From: Parietaria judaica
Lineage: Eukaryota > Streptophyta > Magnoliopsida > Rosales > Urticaceae
DNA: 64,000 nucleotides
Direction of reading: 5' to 3'
NCBI GenBank assembly: GCA_954871525.1
Contig: OX940865.1
Location: forward strand, 19,080,420 to 19,144,419
Position 1 is the stretch's first letter; each line of letters starts with the position of its first letter. Below the pieces are notes generated by a model. The model had not been told where the DNA came from. It saw nothing but the letters and a program-made list of their open reading frames with translations, and did not search any database. The translations under genes were made by a program, and so were the position numbers. Shown here one piece after another: positions 24,211 to 36,010 of this stretch.

Positions 24211-25429
24211 CTCATTCTACACATTTTTCACACCTTTCCCCAGAGAAAAATTCGAACTCTCCCTCTTCCTCAGGGTCTGCGAATTTTCTCTCTGATCTCT
24301 TTCTTCTGGTTCGGCTTAGGAGACTATTTCTCCGGAAGCTTAAAAAGAACCATCAGTTAAGATTTTGCGACAGAGTCCTGCCGGCGAAGCCCACGCTTCG
24401 GTACGAGGATTCCAGGAGAATATCCCGGAAGATCACAGGAGTTTCCCTAAGCACCGGCGGAGCCCTGCCCGATTCAGAGCGCGCAGCCGGAAATCGTCAT
24501 ACGAGGTACGGCCTTATGCTTTCTATTTATCAGATCTTGGGATATGGTCATTATCCGATATTCGGACCGTTGTTAGGATAACAAGTTTTTCCGCTTTAAA
24601 ATAATTTTTAAATGTTACCCTGACGGTTCGGAGGTATAAATCGTGATAATTTTATGGAATCCGAGACGTGATTTCCAACATTTCCACGTGTCAAATCCTA
24701 TAACTCTGAACACATTGGTTGCAGAAGGTGCATTATCTTTTCGGAATAGGAAACACGGCAGACAAAACACTGCATTTTTTTCAGGGGAATATTCCAACCA
24801 CGATGGAAATAACTTGAACCATGATTCTTGAAATTTTCTTGACTGTTTTCCGCTCTTAATTTTTCGATATGGGCCTTTGGGTTGAAACGGGCCAAATTCC
24901 ATATAAGCTCTCTGAACTTCATCTCGTATGTGAGGTGGATACTTCGATATTTGTTGTCGTTCTCCCGGATCACGTTGTATTTTGTTGATATCAAACTCTT
25001 CTTCAATTTTTTGTACTTTAGGAATTACGTCTTCGTCGTTAGAAGCACAATCTCTTTTCTCTACATTCTTTCTCTTGAAGAATCCGTCGATTGAGAACCA
25101 TAAAATTATAAATTCAATTCAAATTCCACAACTAATAAATCAGTAGTCGAAGCAGTGAGCCGTAAATTAAGTTAATGCAGCACTGTGAGATATATTAATG
25201 TGAAGAATGATACTTGCCCAATACCCACACAGATTTATATATGCTATTTATATATGAAAACTTACAGCAGCTTGCCAAACAAAGAAAAAATACTTTAATA
25301 GAGACAGATTAGCCTAAAATTCTTAGGGGTTTAAAATATAAAACTACCTGGTTTTGAGTCTGAGCAGAGACAAGCTTGAGAGAGGACAGCTTATACGAAT
25401 TACAGACGACGGGATGAAACCGGCGTCAC

Positions 25430-25610
25430 CGCGTCGGGCAAGAGTGAGCAGCGAGCGAAGTCAGAGCACGAGTACAGAGCACAGGTCAGAGCGCGAGGGC
25501 ATAGCGCGAGGGAGGAGCGGAGGGCGGAGCACAAGGGTAGAGCGCGAGGGCGGAGCGAGAGAGTGGAGCGGAGGTCAGAGCGCGTGGGCAGAGAGCGATC
25601 GAAGTCGAGC
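25430..25610. repeat. GC-rich subterminal repeats of the hAT element
   Basis: Repeated words GAGCGCGAGGG, GGAGCGGAGG and CAGAGCGCG occur roughly every 12-20 bp, just inside the hAT right end. Subterminal repeats of this kind are known transposase-binding sites in hAT elements; the function here is inferred. The open frame through it is an Arg/Ser/Glu-rich artefact of the repeat. Confidence 0.6.
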
Positions 25611-25949
25611 TGGGGCTGAAGTGTGGGTCCCTTGGTGGAATAGGATGAAACTTTTTAGCCTTTAGGGCTGAAGCATTGGACTTGGGCTTGGGCTATTTTA
25701 CATCTGGCCTTATATGAAGGGCTGAAATATTTTTTTTTTGGAGGGGCTAATATTGGGCCTACTCCTCTAATGGTTTTTTTCAAAAGTGTTGAGGGGACTA
25801 TAGCCCCCTTTGGGCTGGGCTTAGATCCGCCCCTGAGCATATGTTAATCTCCTGTTGATAGGTAATATTTTTTTCTATCAATTACTACTATAAAGTGAAC
25901 AATTTTAATTTCTGCTATTTCTAATATTTTTCTTCAACATGTTAATAGA

Positions 25950-26656
25950 AGAGGGTCCCTAGCCTTATTGCTCTCCGACGCCGCTTCAGTTAATCTAAAC
26001 TCCCAGGTTTTTGCGCTTTGGAATACTGCTATTATTTCAACAATTTGGTTAATTTGGCGAACTCGAAATGCATGTGTATTTGATGACGAGATCCCTAACA
26101 TTCACACTTTTTTAGACATGTTTGGCGACTTATTTAGGAAGCGAATTTTTTCAAGTTGGGGACGGGAAACACCTTGGAGGATCTCAGAGTTTTGAAGATT
26201 TTCGGCATTGATATTCAACCCAGAGAAGCTCCAAGAATCATTCCTGTTGTGTGGCGGTTCCCTCCTACATCGGGGTTGAAATGTAACACGAACGGTTCTT
26301 CTATGGGCACCCCGGGAGTGGCGGGAGCTGGAGGCATTTTTAGAACATGTCGTGGATTTCCTCATGGCTCGTTTTCTTTCCATATTGACTCCGTTTACGC
26401 GTATGAAGCTCAAATGATGGCTGCAATATTTGCGGTGGAAAAGGCTATGGAATTTCACTGGGAAAACATATGGCTCGAGTGTGATTCTACATTCGTCGTT
26501 CAACTTTTTCAGAAGAAATCGAGTGCAGTTCCTTGGAAGTTACGCGCTCGTTGGTCCAAATGCATCCGATATGTGGATGTCATCAATTTCAGCGTTTCTC
26601 ATATCTTCCGAGAAGGAAATAGAGTTGCTAACGTTTTAGCTAGTTTTGGTGCTTAA
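25950..26656 (+). pseudogene. LINE-type ORF2 tail with RNase H (RVT_3) domain, broken
   Basis: Two overlapping frames join at about 26156-26195 by a frameshift: first LWNTAIISTIWLIWRTRN (the region after reverse transcriptase in plant LINEs), then an RNase H-like domain to 26656. In the latter, expected Asp positions read Asn: NTNGSS in place of NTDGS, and REGNRVANVLA in place of ...VADxLA. The glutamate (YEAQMMAA) and the middle Asp (LECDST) remain. This looks like a 5'-truncated LINE; no poly(A) tail or target duplication was defined. A host RNase H-like gene is possible but less likely given the frameshift. Confidence 0.7.
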
Positions 26657-28620
26657 AATTTTGGTCATTATTGGTGGACTTCGCACCTGGAATTTTTTTC
26701 GTGTTTTGTAAACGATGACATTTGTTCGAGAGAGAACTTTAGGTTTCGATAGTATTCTTCTCTTTTGGTTCCGTCTGTAATCTTTGATATTTTATTTATA
26801 TTATTATGAGCCTCGGTTCTTACTTTGTGTTCTTTGGGTGACAGCCTAATTGGGATTCAAATTCACTCGGCAAGATTTCGAGCCTCCATTTTTAACTAAA
26901 AAAACAATTTTAATTTATGCTTGATTAACACGTGGTATATAATATCAACACAGAATTGGGACCAGGGTGTCCCTAATTAAACTATGGCAATAAATTCTAT
27001 AGGGTTCCAACTTTAACTCACAATCAGTCATAATTATTATCTCTATACACAATCCACAAGTAGGTCGTGAAATAAATTCTTGTGGAACATGTGCCTCAAA
27101 ATAAATTGGGAAACTTTTAAAACTATCATTTATTTATCATTATTTCAAAAAAAAAATCTCGCAACTTTCATAAGTCTAAGACAAATCCTCTATGACAACA
27201 ACGACATCATAAAATATAATAAAATTATTTTTTTATAATATCATAAACTGTCATAAAGGATTAGTTACAAAATTGTAAAGCCTAAAGAGTTGATAAAAGA
27301 ATTAGTAATATAAATAAAAACAAGAATATCGAAGCAGAACAAACCATATTTCTCAAACTACTTTGCAGAAGTAGAGAGCAACGAGGCTTTTAAAACCGAG
27401 GTGTACGGTATTAGAATACCAAACAACATTCAGAATTTTGTTTCAAGTGAAGTTGATGTAGGACCGGAATATTGGAAAGATGAAATAAAACGCTCGAGAG
27501 ACCAAGATAAATGATCGATTTTCCTAATTACTCAAAACTGAAATCACAACTCAAATACTTAAAAAGAATTTAATTTCCTAAAACAAAAGGGAAACTTCTA
27601 AAAATAACATCTCCGAAAATCGGGAAACTAAATAAACGATAAGCCGGGAATACGTAAGTCTTAATAAATGTAGAAATAAAAACAACATCTCCGAAAATCG
27701 GGTGACTTCAAGGACGAGCTGTTCGGATCAGCCTGCGCAGGATCTTCGGCCCGGTGCGTTGATCCCGGGCCTCCAAGTACTTAAGGCCCATTTGCATGGC
27801 ATCAAAAGTGCCATATGAAGTGATAATGGGTAGGGCCATCGACGGGCTTAACCTAGATCTTGACATTTTATAGACACAATGGTATATATATTGGCTAAAG
27901 TGCATTAAAAATGTACTCAAACGTTAAGTGAAATATGATATGTAAATATATTTATATAGGGTAAATACAGGTATAATATCTTGATGTATTCTATTTTTTC
28001 GTAGTAAAAGTACCAAATATAATTTTATGTCACTGTAAGTTCCAAGCGACTTCCGTTATGAAACTGGTGTTTGATCAAGATCAAAGTGGAATATGTGGGC
28101 GTGTAAAATGGTGACTAGTGATATTTGATGGATGAGTCATAACAGAAGTCACTTAGAACTTACGATGACATGAGAAAATTTACTCTTTACCACGACAAAA
28201 TAAGATTAAGAAATATATCGTGAAATAATTTCGTGTACTCTTAAGGTATTTATGTATTTCTTATTATAATATGTAAGTTATTACTTGAGAGATCGTCAAC
28301 ACTCTGAAGAGTACATGCGTGATCACTTGTTATTTCATTTTAGATATTCAAACAACCCCAAGTTCATTGATATTCACACAATTGAGGAGTACAAGCCCCA
28401 ACATCAAAGAAGTTGTTTGATGTGATACATGCATATATATATATATTAATCACACCAATTATAGAAAAGGCAACCACTTCTTGGCTTTTGTTATGCCTTT
28501 ATGGGTGTGAAGAAGAAGAAAAAAGAAAAGAAAAGAAAAAAAGCAAACTATTTTTTTCTTTTTTACTTATTACATTTACTTTTGAGGAATTAAGACGTGA
28601 TTGTTGATGAAGAAACTGCC
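26657..28620. other. Intergenic between LINE remnant and FAR copy C
   Basis: 26657-26900 is probably the LINE 3' tail. At 27607-27710 ACATCTCCGAAAATCGGG occurs twice about 77 bp apart. At 27710-27880 a GC-richer patch on the minus strand encodes a 70-residue frame including GLKYLEARDQRTGPKILRR; I do not recognise it, and it is probably transposon-derived. 28470-28570 is purine-rich. No supported host gene. Confidence 0.5.
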
Positions 28621-28629
28621 TCTTTGGAC

Positions 28630-31600
28630 TTAGTTAGGCATTCCTCTTCCTTTCATGACATGTTTTCTGAGGCCAGGAATGTGAACATTTGTTATATAGT
28701 CTTTCCAATCAATATTCTCCACATCAAACCCAAAATTCCTCTTCTCTTCTTCGGACATGCTCTCCATCAATCTCTGAGTGTTGCTATTATCAAATCTATA
28801 CCCAAAAAAAAACAAAGAAGTTAAATTGGCTTTGAATTTTTTACATACATATAGAGATTACTTCTCCACAAACGAAAAAAAAAATAGAGGGAGAATTGTT
28901 ATTTTTTAAAATATCAGATTAGTAGTTTATAATTAGCTCCTATACAAATAAAAATATAACAATGTTCCCCTTACCATCAAGTGGTATCTTTGCTACAATT
29001 TTTATCATGATCTCAGAATCTTTAATAATATGAAAATATACATACATACATATATATGATAAGTAGTTACTAGTTTGTATAAATACCTCTTAGATACTAC
29101 CCTTTTTTGAAGTACCAATTAATTAACCCCTTTCATATCCTTTGCAATTAATTTTTCTCATGGTCGCAAAATCTTATGAAAAAGAAATTGAAATATGCAT
29201 CTTAGTATCTACATGTCCTGATTTTTGCAGCAAATTTCAATTTAACACTGTCCAATTAATGAGCCCTTCTCATATCCATTGGAATAAATTGTAAAATTCA
29301 TTATATTGTGCGTTTATTTTAGCTTTCTAGTCGATCAAGTTACCTTCCGCCATAGAAAGTGTAGGGCTCGTAGATGTTGGCCAAGTGCTTGGCTTGCTCC
29401 ACTGACTTTCGGCATATGAACTCGAGCTTTTGCGAAAGCCTGGTGTCGGATGAATTGGCCAAAGCCGCAAGGCCATTGCGCTGAGCTGTGTCGGTCCAGA
29501 GGTGCTCGGAGAAATCGTCCATCGAGCGGAAGAGCTTCATGGAAGGCACGCTGATGGGCTTGCCTTTGGGGTCCACGCACGGCAGGGAGTTGTAGTGTTG
29601 GTAGAGCAATGTGGCAAGGTCTTCAAACACTAGTGGATTCACCACCGATGATGCAATTTGGTAGACGTTGATGTCGGGTTTTTGCGCTAATCCATGCTTT
29701 GCCATCGCCGCCAAGGTTGCGTTCACAACCATGTCTGCCGGGACCTACACATTGGTCAATTTCACATTCATAAATTAAACACAGCATGGATCAACATACT
29801 ATTCATTCTTTTCTAGCATTTCCACCAAGTGTCCATAACTAAAGACTGATTTTGTTGTTAATTATATTGAGCATGTTCATGAGTTTAATTCTTATTTTTA
29901 TTATTTTGTAACATGATTATAAATTGGGATAAATTACTCAAAACCATCAAAAAGATAACTTAGTCATACCACATCAAGTACTCCATTTGGGTCCACTAGA
30001 AAACCAGTCAGCTGACCTTTCCCATAGTACAAAATGATAGGATCCATCATCCTATGAAGAGAGAGAAAGAGAGTCAACATTGCATGAAGATTTGGTCAAA
30101 GGAAATGCAATTGCAATGACCAAACTGCACCTGTTTCCTTCCATCCAACCAGGGAAAGGTTCTTTGAAAGTGCTCTCAATAACACTTGGTCTCATTATCA
30201 CCAAAGGCACATCTCCTCTCATCTTATCAATCATCATCTCTCCCATGGCTTTTGTGAACACATAAGTGTCTTGCCATCCATGTTGCTGAGCCCTAAAACA
30301 ATTAAGAAATAAAAAAGGAAATAGATTAAAAAAATTGAAGGAAAATTAATAATTTTCGGCGTTCAAAAGCTTGGTTTCGGTTTTGTATTGGCGATTATAC
30401 TGGCGTCGTTTCCGTCTCTTGCTCAACGACGACTCTCAATGAACTTAGAGAAAATGATTTCCAAAATTTCTAGTGAATTGTCTTAGAATACCAAAGAGAA
30501 CATGTAAAAAAATGTGTATTTTCTCTTTCTCCTAGCATTTGTACACATAGCCTAAAGGAAATACACATTACTTATCCATACCTTTGCAAACCCAACTCTC
30601 TCATCTTTTGAGAAATGGCATTATTGTCAAGATCTTCCATGGAAGCCAAGCCGAGTTTCATCTCGTTCTCAATGTCTATCATCGAAGGAAATCCTCGTGC
30701 GTCTTCGCCTGCTATGCTTTCGCCTAAGCGAAACGGCCTCTCCAAAATCTTTCCTTGTCTTTGTCCATTCACATAAGCTATTTAAGAGAAGCCAAAGCCT
30801 ATTTGTTTTACTTCTTGAAAATCAACTTTCAATTGCATGTAGCAACATGGAAAATAAAACATGTTCTTGTATTATTTCTCGCATTTTCGGCCGTTTTCAC
30901 TTACCGGTCGATACTTGAAGGAAGAGCTTTAGCTTTTTGCAGCTCTTGGCAAAATTCATGAGATGACAAGGTCCCTTTGTGTTTATGTTCAGAGAAACAT
31001 CATATCTGTATAAAGATAAACATATACATGTTTAACAATTCAAAATCATGTATGGAAAACCGGCAAATGCATGCGAACCAACCTTTCGTCGAACGTCGTG
31101 TTCGCTGCAGAATTCACAATGACATCAACATCTTTTGCAATGGTTTCGGCTAAGTCGTTATCTACTCCGAGATCAGAGTCGCTGACGTTTCCCACCACCG
31201 GAACTAGCTTGCTCAACATGAAAGCCTGGTAAGACTTTCCATAGCTTTGTTGGAGCCGCTTGAAGAGCTCCGTGTTTATGATCTATTATTCAATGTATAT
31301 AATAACCAATTAATATATAGAAATCTTGAATAAAAATAATTGAACATATTTAACTAACAATAATTATGAAAAATATTAAATACATACTTCATTCTTTAAT
31401 CTTCCCATTGCAGCCTCCTTGTTCTTAGCTTTGATCAAGAGATAAATCTTGCCCACATCAGGCGTTGTCCTTAGTATCTTTTCTATAAGAACTATAAATT
31501 TTTTACCAAAAATAAGGAAAATAAAATAAACCCATGTTAGCTAACACATAATTAATTATGTTTTCATAAAAAAGTAAAAAAATACATAATAAAGTTTGTA

Positions 31601-31974
31601 CCTTTGGCAAGAAATCCAGTTCCACCAGTGACTAAAAAGCTCTTTCCTTTGAGAAACTTGACAATGCCTATACCCTCATCAATCTCCAATGAAGATGTGG
31701 ATTGTGACCCTCCAAAAGGCACCAAATCTTTGACAGCAATAGCACTATTGCCACTATTATTGGTATTCTCATTTTGGCCCTTCCCATTGTGAGTACTCAA
31801 AACCAAGCTTCCCTTGTCAACCAAGTCAGAAGGGCTTGCAGTCAAAATGGAAGAAGTTGACCTTCCTTGGCAAAACACCAAGCTCTTCCTTCTCCTCCGC
31901 GAGAAGACGCCCCGGTCAACTCTCTCGACTGTCCGAGGGGCGAAGGATGAACACTTGACGAACAACCCTTCCAT
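28630..31974 (-). CDS. FAR2: Fatty acyl-CoA/acyl-ACP reductase, MS2/FAR2 type, copy C
   Basis: Complete nine-exon gene, in transcript order: 31974-31602, 31491-31388, 31282-31083, 31005-30905, 30777-30582, 30292-30131, 30051-29970, 29744-29344, 28795-28630; predicted 594 aa. Every intron has GT-AG ends and the frame is continuous. Domain order: plastid transit peptide with RRRRK; linker [14 protein letters not shown]; Rossmann [10 protein letters not shown] near residue 120; [34 protein letters not shown]; catalytic [11 protein letters not shown]; sterile domain with EFICRKSVEQAKHLA and a C-terminus [14 protein letters not shown]. It keeps consensus residues that copies A and B have changed (LQVSTAYVNG, EFICRKSVEQ). 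Introns are short and free of transposons. It is the best candidate for the functional MS2/FAR2 orthologue, expected in anther tapetum plastids (family knowledge). Confidence 0.95.
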
Positions 31975-32252
31975 GATCACCAATAAAATGGAGTGAATTA
32001 CTAAAAAGAAAATTTGGTGAGAAGGAGGATGTGTTGAAGAAAAAAAAAAGTTTGACAAAGTCTAAGAGTTTCTGATAAAAATTAAGTGTAGCTAAAAAAG
32101 CAAGTAAACTAACTAAACTCTACAACATTAAGTGATTTGGGGTTAGTTTGGTGTTGAAGGAGAAAGAGGGTCATATTGATTCAACGTAGAAAAGAGTGTG
32201 GTGTGTTTTGATGCAATGAAGAAGATGTGATTTAGGTGGATTTGATTAGTGA

Positions 32253-32260
32253 TATTTATA
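32253..32260 (-). promoter_or_regulatory. Candidate TATA box of FAR copy C
   Basis: TATAAATA on the minus strand, about 280 bp upstream of the start codon, which would imply a leader of about 250 nt. It is the best TATA match upstream of the gene; transcript ends would be needed to confirm it. Confidence 0.4.
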
Positions 32261-32274
32261 GGGCAAGTTTATTT

Positions 32275-33353
32275 GTGTCCCATGCATTTCCAAAAAAAAA
32301 AAAGGCTCTCTTTTTGCCACTCTTAAATGGCGGGAACACTCGTAGGGTTTTCCTTTTTTTTAGAGCAAATTTGAAGGAGGGTCAAAAGGGTGTGAGAGAT
32401 GATGTTGTTGGTGAATTCTTTTTACTTTGTTGTTTAATCTTTGAATGTTACCATATTGCTATTTGGCTATCAATCTTTGAATGCTTAGATCTTGTTTTTA
32501 GAAGAGTTGTTAGGTTTGATTTTTTTATGGAATAAGAATAGGCTCACCTAATTTATTATGTAAGTGAATATTTGTAAAGAAATATATATTTTTCGCGGCA
32601 TAAGTAATTGTATAAGTGGCGGTATATTCCCAATATTTGTGTGGCAATAATACCCAATTATATATCATTTTGTGTTAATTTAGCTCTAGTATTATGTACT
32701 ATCAATTTAAAACCAAAATATACTATTTTATAGATTTTATGTAAAACACAATTTTCACGCAGTTCGAGAACAGAGTAAAGGAAATCTTGGATCTAAAATT
32801 ATACTTTTTTTAAAATTGTTTTAGTTTTACATGTAATTTTTAAGAATTGCGATTTATGATATTAATAGAACTGTATATTTTGAAAATTTATTATCTTATC
32901 AAAATTGATAGTTTTCATTTCACACCACCCCAGTCGGAATCAGAAAAATGTTGTTTTTTTAGAGTGCTTCTTAAGAAACCAAGTATTAATTTTAAGTGGT
33001 CCAATACATATTATGTATAATAATTGTGTGAGATCAACAAAAGGACTCAATGTAGTTAATTGCAATACTAAATAGTAAACAGAGCTAGAAGGGATAAATA
33101 AATGTGGGTGAATACTAGAGACCTAACCTTGCAAACTCTATAAATACAATGATGATTTTCACGTATCTTGATTTCAATATTCCATACCATGGTCAGAAAA
33201 ACATTAAATCGTATTCAATTCATCTTAGTACCGATAATGGGTCGAGACTTTAACCGCCAACAATTAAATTAAGACTTATCCGTAAAATACGAATGATTTG
33301 AGGACTTTGCCGCGAATTCTCTATAAGAATTACTTAATGTCATAAACACTTCT
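32275..33353. other. Intergenic, no gene seen
   Basis: AT-rich DNA between FAR copy C and the 3' end of the ATXR4 gene. No transposon ends, repeats or coding regions that I can support; open frames are short and unrecognised. Confidence 0.6.
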
Positions 33354-36010
33354 CTAATCACCGTATAAACACCGTGGACAATTACACCGGAAACCGAAGC
33401 CTTGGGACAAGAAAGCTTGTCTTGCATCACGGTCCATACTCGCATCAATGTAGCAGATTCGGAGCTCTTCGCCTGCGAAACACTCAAAACAGTTTAAGCA
33501 TTCAAGTTAGGTTCTCGGGTTAAAATTCAAAGTTGTTCATTTGAATTCGACCCGAACTTTACCAGTGATTTTTTAAATAAACTGAAGTTAGATATTTGCT
33601 TCGTCAATCTTTCCAATGAGCTTCAAACCTTTTTAGCATAAACAAACGAAAAACGGAATAAAACTTTTGGCCTAAAGCCAAATTTTGTTCAGTCCTATTC
33701 TGGTTTCAGTCCCAAAGCAGGCCTTATAGCCAGGACCGGCCCAGGCTTTCAAAAATTGGGCCACAGATTCTGCCCGATTTACGTAGTTTTCGTTTTAAAA
33801 TTAATTTATTCTCGTTTTAGCTTTTAGAGCTCTATTTTAGACTTAATATCACCTACTATTTTAAGTTTGGATTATGTTTATCATTTGTTTGAAGGTATTC
33901 TTTATTTATAAGTAACTAATTTCGGAAAATGTTTTCAAAAAATGGGCCAGCCGGCTTTAACCATGTCCTGCTCGGATTCGGCAACAATTAAAAAAAAGGG
34001 GCTTTAACTAAATTGGATCTGAGCTAGGTTTTGGAAGGCCCCGGAATAAAAAAAAAAAAAAAGACCGGTTTGAAAAAGGCCAAAAGCTTGGTATCCGGGT
34101 TTCACCTCTAAAACAAAAATGTCAAGGAAGAGATAAATTAAGAGCTGCGAAAAACCTTCTTCGACATCACGAAGAGCCGTCAGCTTCGCGTCCACATTGT
34201 CTATCCATATGATGTGTGCATTTGGATCTGCAACATACATTGAGCAATTTATACTTTATACAATAACCGATTCAAATTATTTTATGAACTCTACTTATCG
34301 GTGCACTTTGTCCCGTGAATTTTAGTTTTTGACAGCAATGACCCCAACTCTTTGACAGCAACCAAAAAAAAAACACATTTCCCCCTCACTCGGTTAAAAA
34401 AATGCGAGTAATGTTAACTTGTGAGCATAACATTACTAGTTTGAGGGTGATTTTTTACTTTCTCCAATCTTTTGGAACTTCTATTTTAACGGCTATTCAA
34501 TTACTGGACTCGCTAACTGTTTCGAAGTATTTTCATGATTTGTAACTCATGTTTATTGACCTCATTCGGTTATTAATTGACAAGCGCATGCGAGCAACTC
34601 GTATATGTTATGAACAAGTTAACAGATTTCGTCATTGCTACACTAAACTATAGGAGACCTTTCAGCCAAAGAACAAGTTCAAGGGCCAAAATGCAACAAC
34701 ACGCAAAGTTTAGGGCATTCATGTCAACTGTCCTAAAAGAAAATTATTGACTTATGCACTGCTTTTTTTACTAGGTAGATTAGATATCATGAATAAGGTT
34801 GATATCAAAATGAACAAAAAATCAACTAAAAAATTTATAGAAATATATATATATATATATATGGAAAAGGAGACTCGCCGCAGTCGTGATTGTAAAACGA
34901 GGGAAGCATATAGACCCCGGTTCCAATGGCAGCTTCGCCTTCTACAGACGCTGCGGCGGCCGAGAGAAGATCTTCATACCGTCCTCCAAAAGCCAACTCA
35001 ATCCGAAATGCGTTTATTCGAATCCTGGACAGAACTCCAATGTACCATTGCTTGGTCAGAACTGAAAATGTCAAAGAAACATAATGGTAAAAAAATGACT
35101 CAACATATTCGGAAGAAAAAAAAATCCTAGAAGGATACATGTCATCTTTTCGTCGGGAATGTTTGCCGCTTCAAAGGCACTCTTGAGCAACAAGAATCCT
35201 TCTTCCATCTGAAAATTGTTGTAAATGAAGTACGAGTGATAAGAGGAAAACGCGCTAAAAGATTGGCTTTACTACTTGCCTCGGAGATCATCGGAGACAA
35301 GCTACAAGGCTGAAGCACGTCGAGAAGATCCGAAGACACAGCTCCAGAAATTACCATGCATGCAAACCGCTTTACGAGAAGCGGGTATTTCAATCCCCGA
35401 GACCTTTTCATCAACACAAATAGCTAAGCAATAAACCATATCTATAACAGAAGGAAACAGAATAACAGAATTGATACCGGCAATAGTCATTGTAAGCCGA
35501 CCAATCCGCTTCGATCTCGACTCCGTAAAAGCCCTGAAAAACAGAATATTCTCTCTGCTGAATCACTCGTTCCAAAGCGACGGTTATCCCAAAGAAACAA
35601 AACATCAAACAGTTTACGGGCAATGTCTTTCTGCGGACTAAATCGACCTTAGCCTGTTCTTCGCAATCGCGGCAAAATGTACCGCTCCGGGGCGGATCAT
35701 CACCCGTGATCCCGGTTTTTCGGAGGCAAAAGTAGCACAGTCTCCCGACGGCGGAGAGAGAAGGGTGAGCTACGACGGGTTTGGCCGTGTGAATGAGCTC
35801 TCCGGCTCCAATCCGCCGGGTGGCAAACACGCCTCGCCCGGCCGAGTCGGTGACCGCGACCCGGATCGGAGGTGGACCCGGTTGGACCGGGCTCTGGGCC
35901 TGCCCGATCCAACCCTCTCTCAATGTGGAGAACAATAATGATGGCAGAAATGGAGTGAAGCAGCGATGAAGAGCGTGATGACTATAACGTAACGATCTTA
36001 AGTGAGACAT
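33354..36010 (-). CDS. ATXR4: SET-domain protein, ATXR4/SDG38 type
   Basis: Putative lysine methyltransferase of the plant ATXR4 (SDG38) family. Seven exons in transcript order: 36010-35648, 35533-35478, 35403-35280, 35208-35139, 35061-34879, 34227-34156, 33472-33354; 328 aa, continuous frame. Seen: a targeting-like N-terminus (MSHLRSLRYSHHALHRC), start of SET with SAGRGVFATRRIGAGELIH, a zinc-binding pair CYFC...CRDC, GFYGVEIEADWSAYNDYCR, KYPLLVKRFACMVISGA, LTKQWY...RIRINAFRIE, core motif YNHDCDPNAHI, EELRICYIDASM, and post-SET cysteines FRCNCPRC. Introns 3 and 5 need GC donors (gcaagtag and gcgagtct). The frame through intron 6 gives a false extension after DVEEG; the true last exon starts at 33472. 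Family assignment is strong; substrate unknown. Confidence 0.93.

Larger units (their letters stand above)
22011..24680 (+). mobile_element. LTR-like insertion (2.67 kb), probable long solo LTR, inside the hAT gene
   Basis: It starts TGTTGGACAT and ends GATTTCCAACA, so it has TGTTGG/CCAACA inverted ends typical of LTRs. A strong TATA box, CCTATAAATAGGAGG, lies near 24196-24210 on the plus strand, followed by a pyrimidine-rich leader. The hAT reading frame resumes exactly outside both ends. A clean 5-bp target duplication is not visible (left ACCTT, right TTTCC), so the insertion may have come with a small change or be very old. No gag or pol is present. It could instead be a LARD-type element lacking recognisable repeats. 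Confidence 0.65.
20764..25105 (-). pseudogene. Broken hAT transposase (TTF zinc finger, DUF4371 remnant, dimerisation domain)
   Basis: Three blocks in order on the minus strand. First, 25105-24681: IDGFFKRK, then DPGERQQISKYPPHIRDEV and the TTF-type finger around WFKLFPSWLEYS...FCLPCFLF. Second, 22010-21672 continues it (AFLTHIEKD, NKAEKSW, WLTKQGFALRGHDESEASL), the start of DUF4371. Third, 21665-20764: a later region (DILNAMALVWEKL, ELNYRFND) and the C-terminal dimerisation motif PVSTATTDRSFSGMN near 20890-20960, followed by a one-base frameshift after NRMEDG. Most of the catalytic core between blocks two and three is missing. The first two blocks are split by an LTR-like insert between codons TGG AAA and AAG GTG. 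It cannot encode an active transposase. Confidence 0.85.
20427..25835 (-). mobile_element. hAT transposon fossil, ZMYM1/TTF-zinc-finger type, 5.4 kb
   Basis: The ends are CAGTGGCGGATCTAG (left) and the complement of CTTAGATCCGCCCCTG (right), the inverted-repeat class CAGKGGCGGATCTA, with further matching GGGGGCTA/TAGCCCCC. Flanks AGCATACG (20419-20426) and AGCATATG (25836-25843) match at 7 of 8 bases. The transposase reads on the minus strand from about 25105 to 20764 but is broken and interrupted by a 2.67-kb insert at 22011-24680. A GC-rich subterminal repeat lies near the right end. The element lies between FAR copies B and C. Confidence 0.85.

Noticed and set aside
24365..24604. Small plus-strand protein after a strong TATA box
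   Set aside because: It lies in the LTR-like insertion's leader, has no recognised domain, and is best explained as LTR sequence.
25354..25665. Arg/Ser/Glu-rich 103-residue protein
   Set aside because: The frame is produced by GC-rich subterminal repeats just inside the hAT right end; no domain and no conservation expected.
34004..34240. A read-through C-terminus for the ATXR4 protein after DVEEG (FSQLLIYLFLD...)
   Set aside because: It lacks the SET and post-SET motifs. A later exon at 33354-33472 supplies EELRICYIDASM and CNCPRC in frame with proper GT-AG sites.
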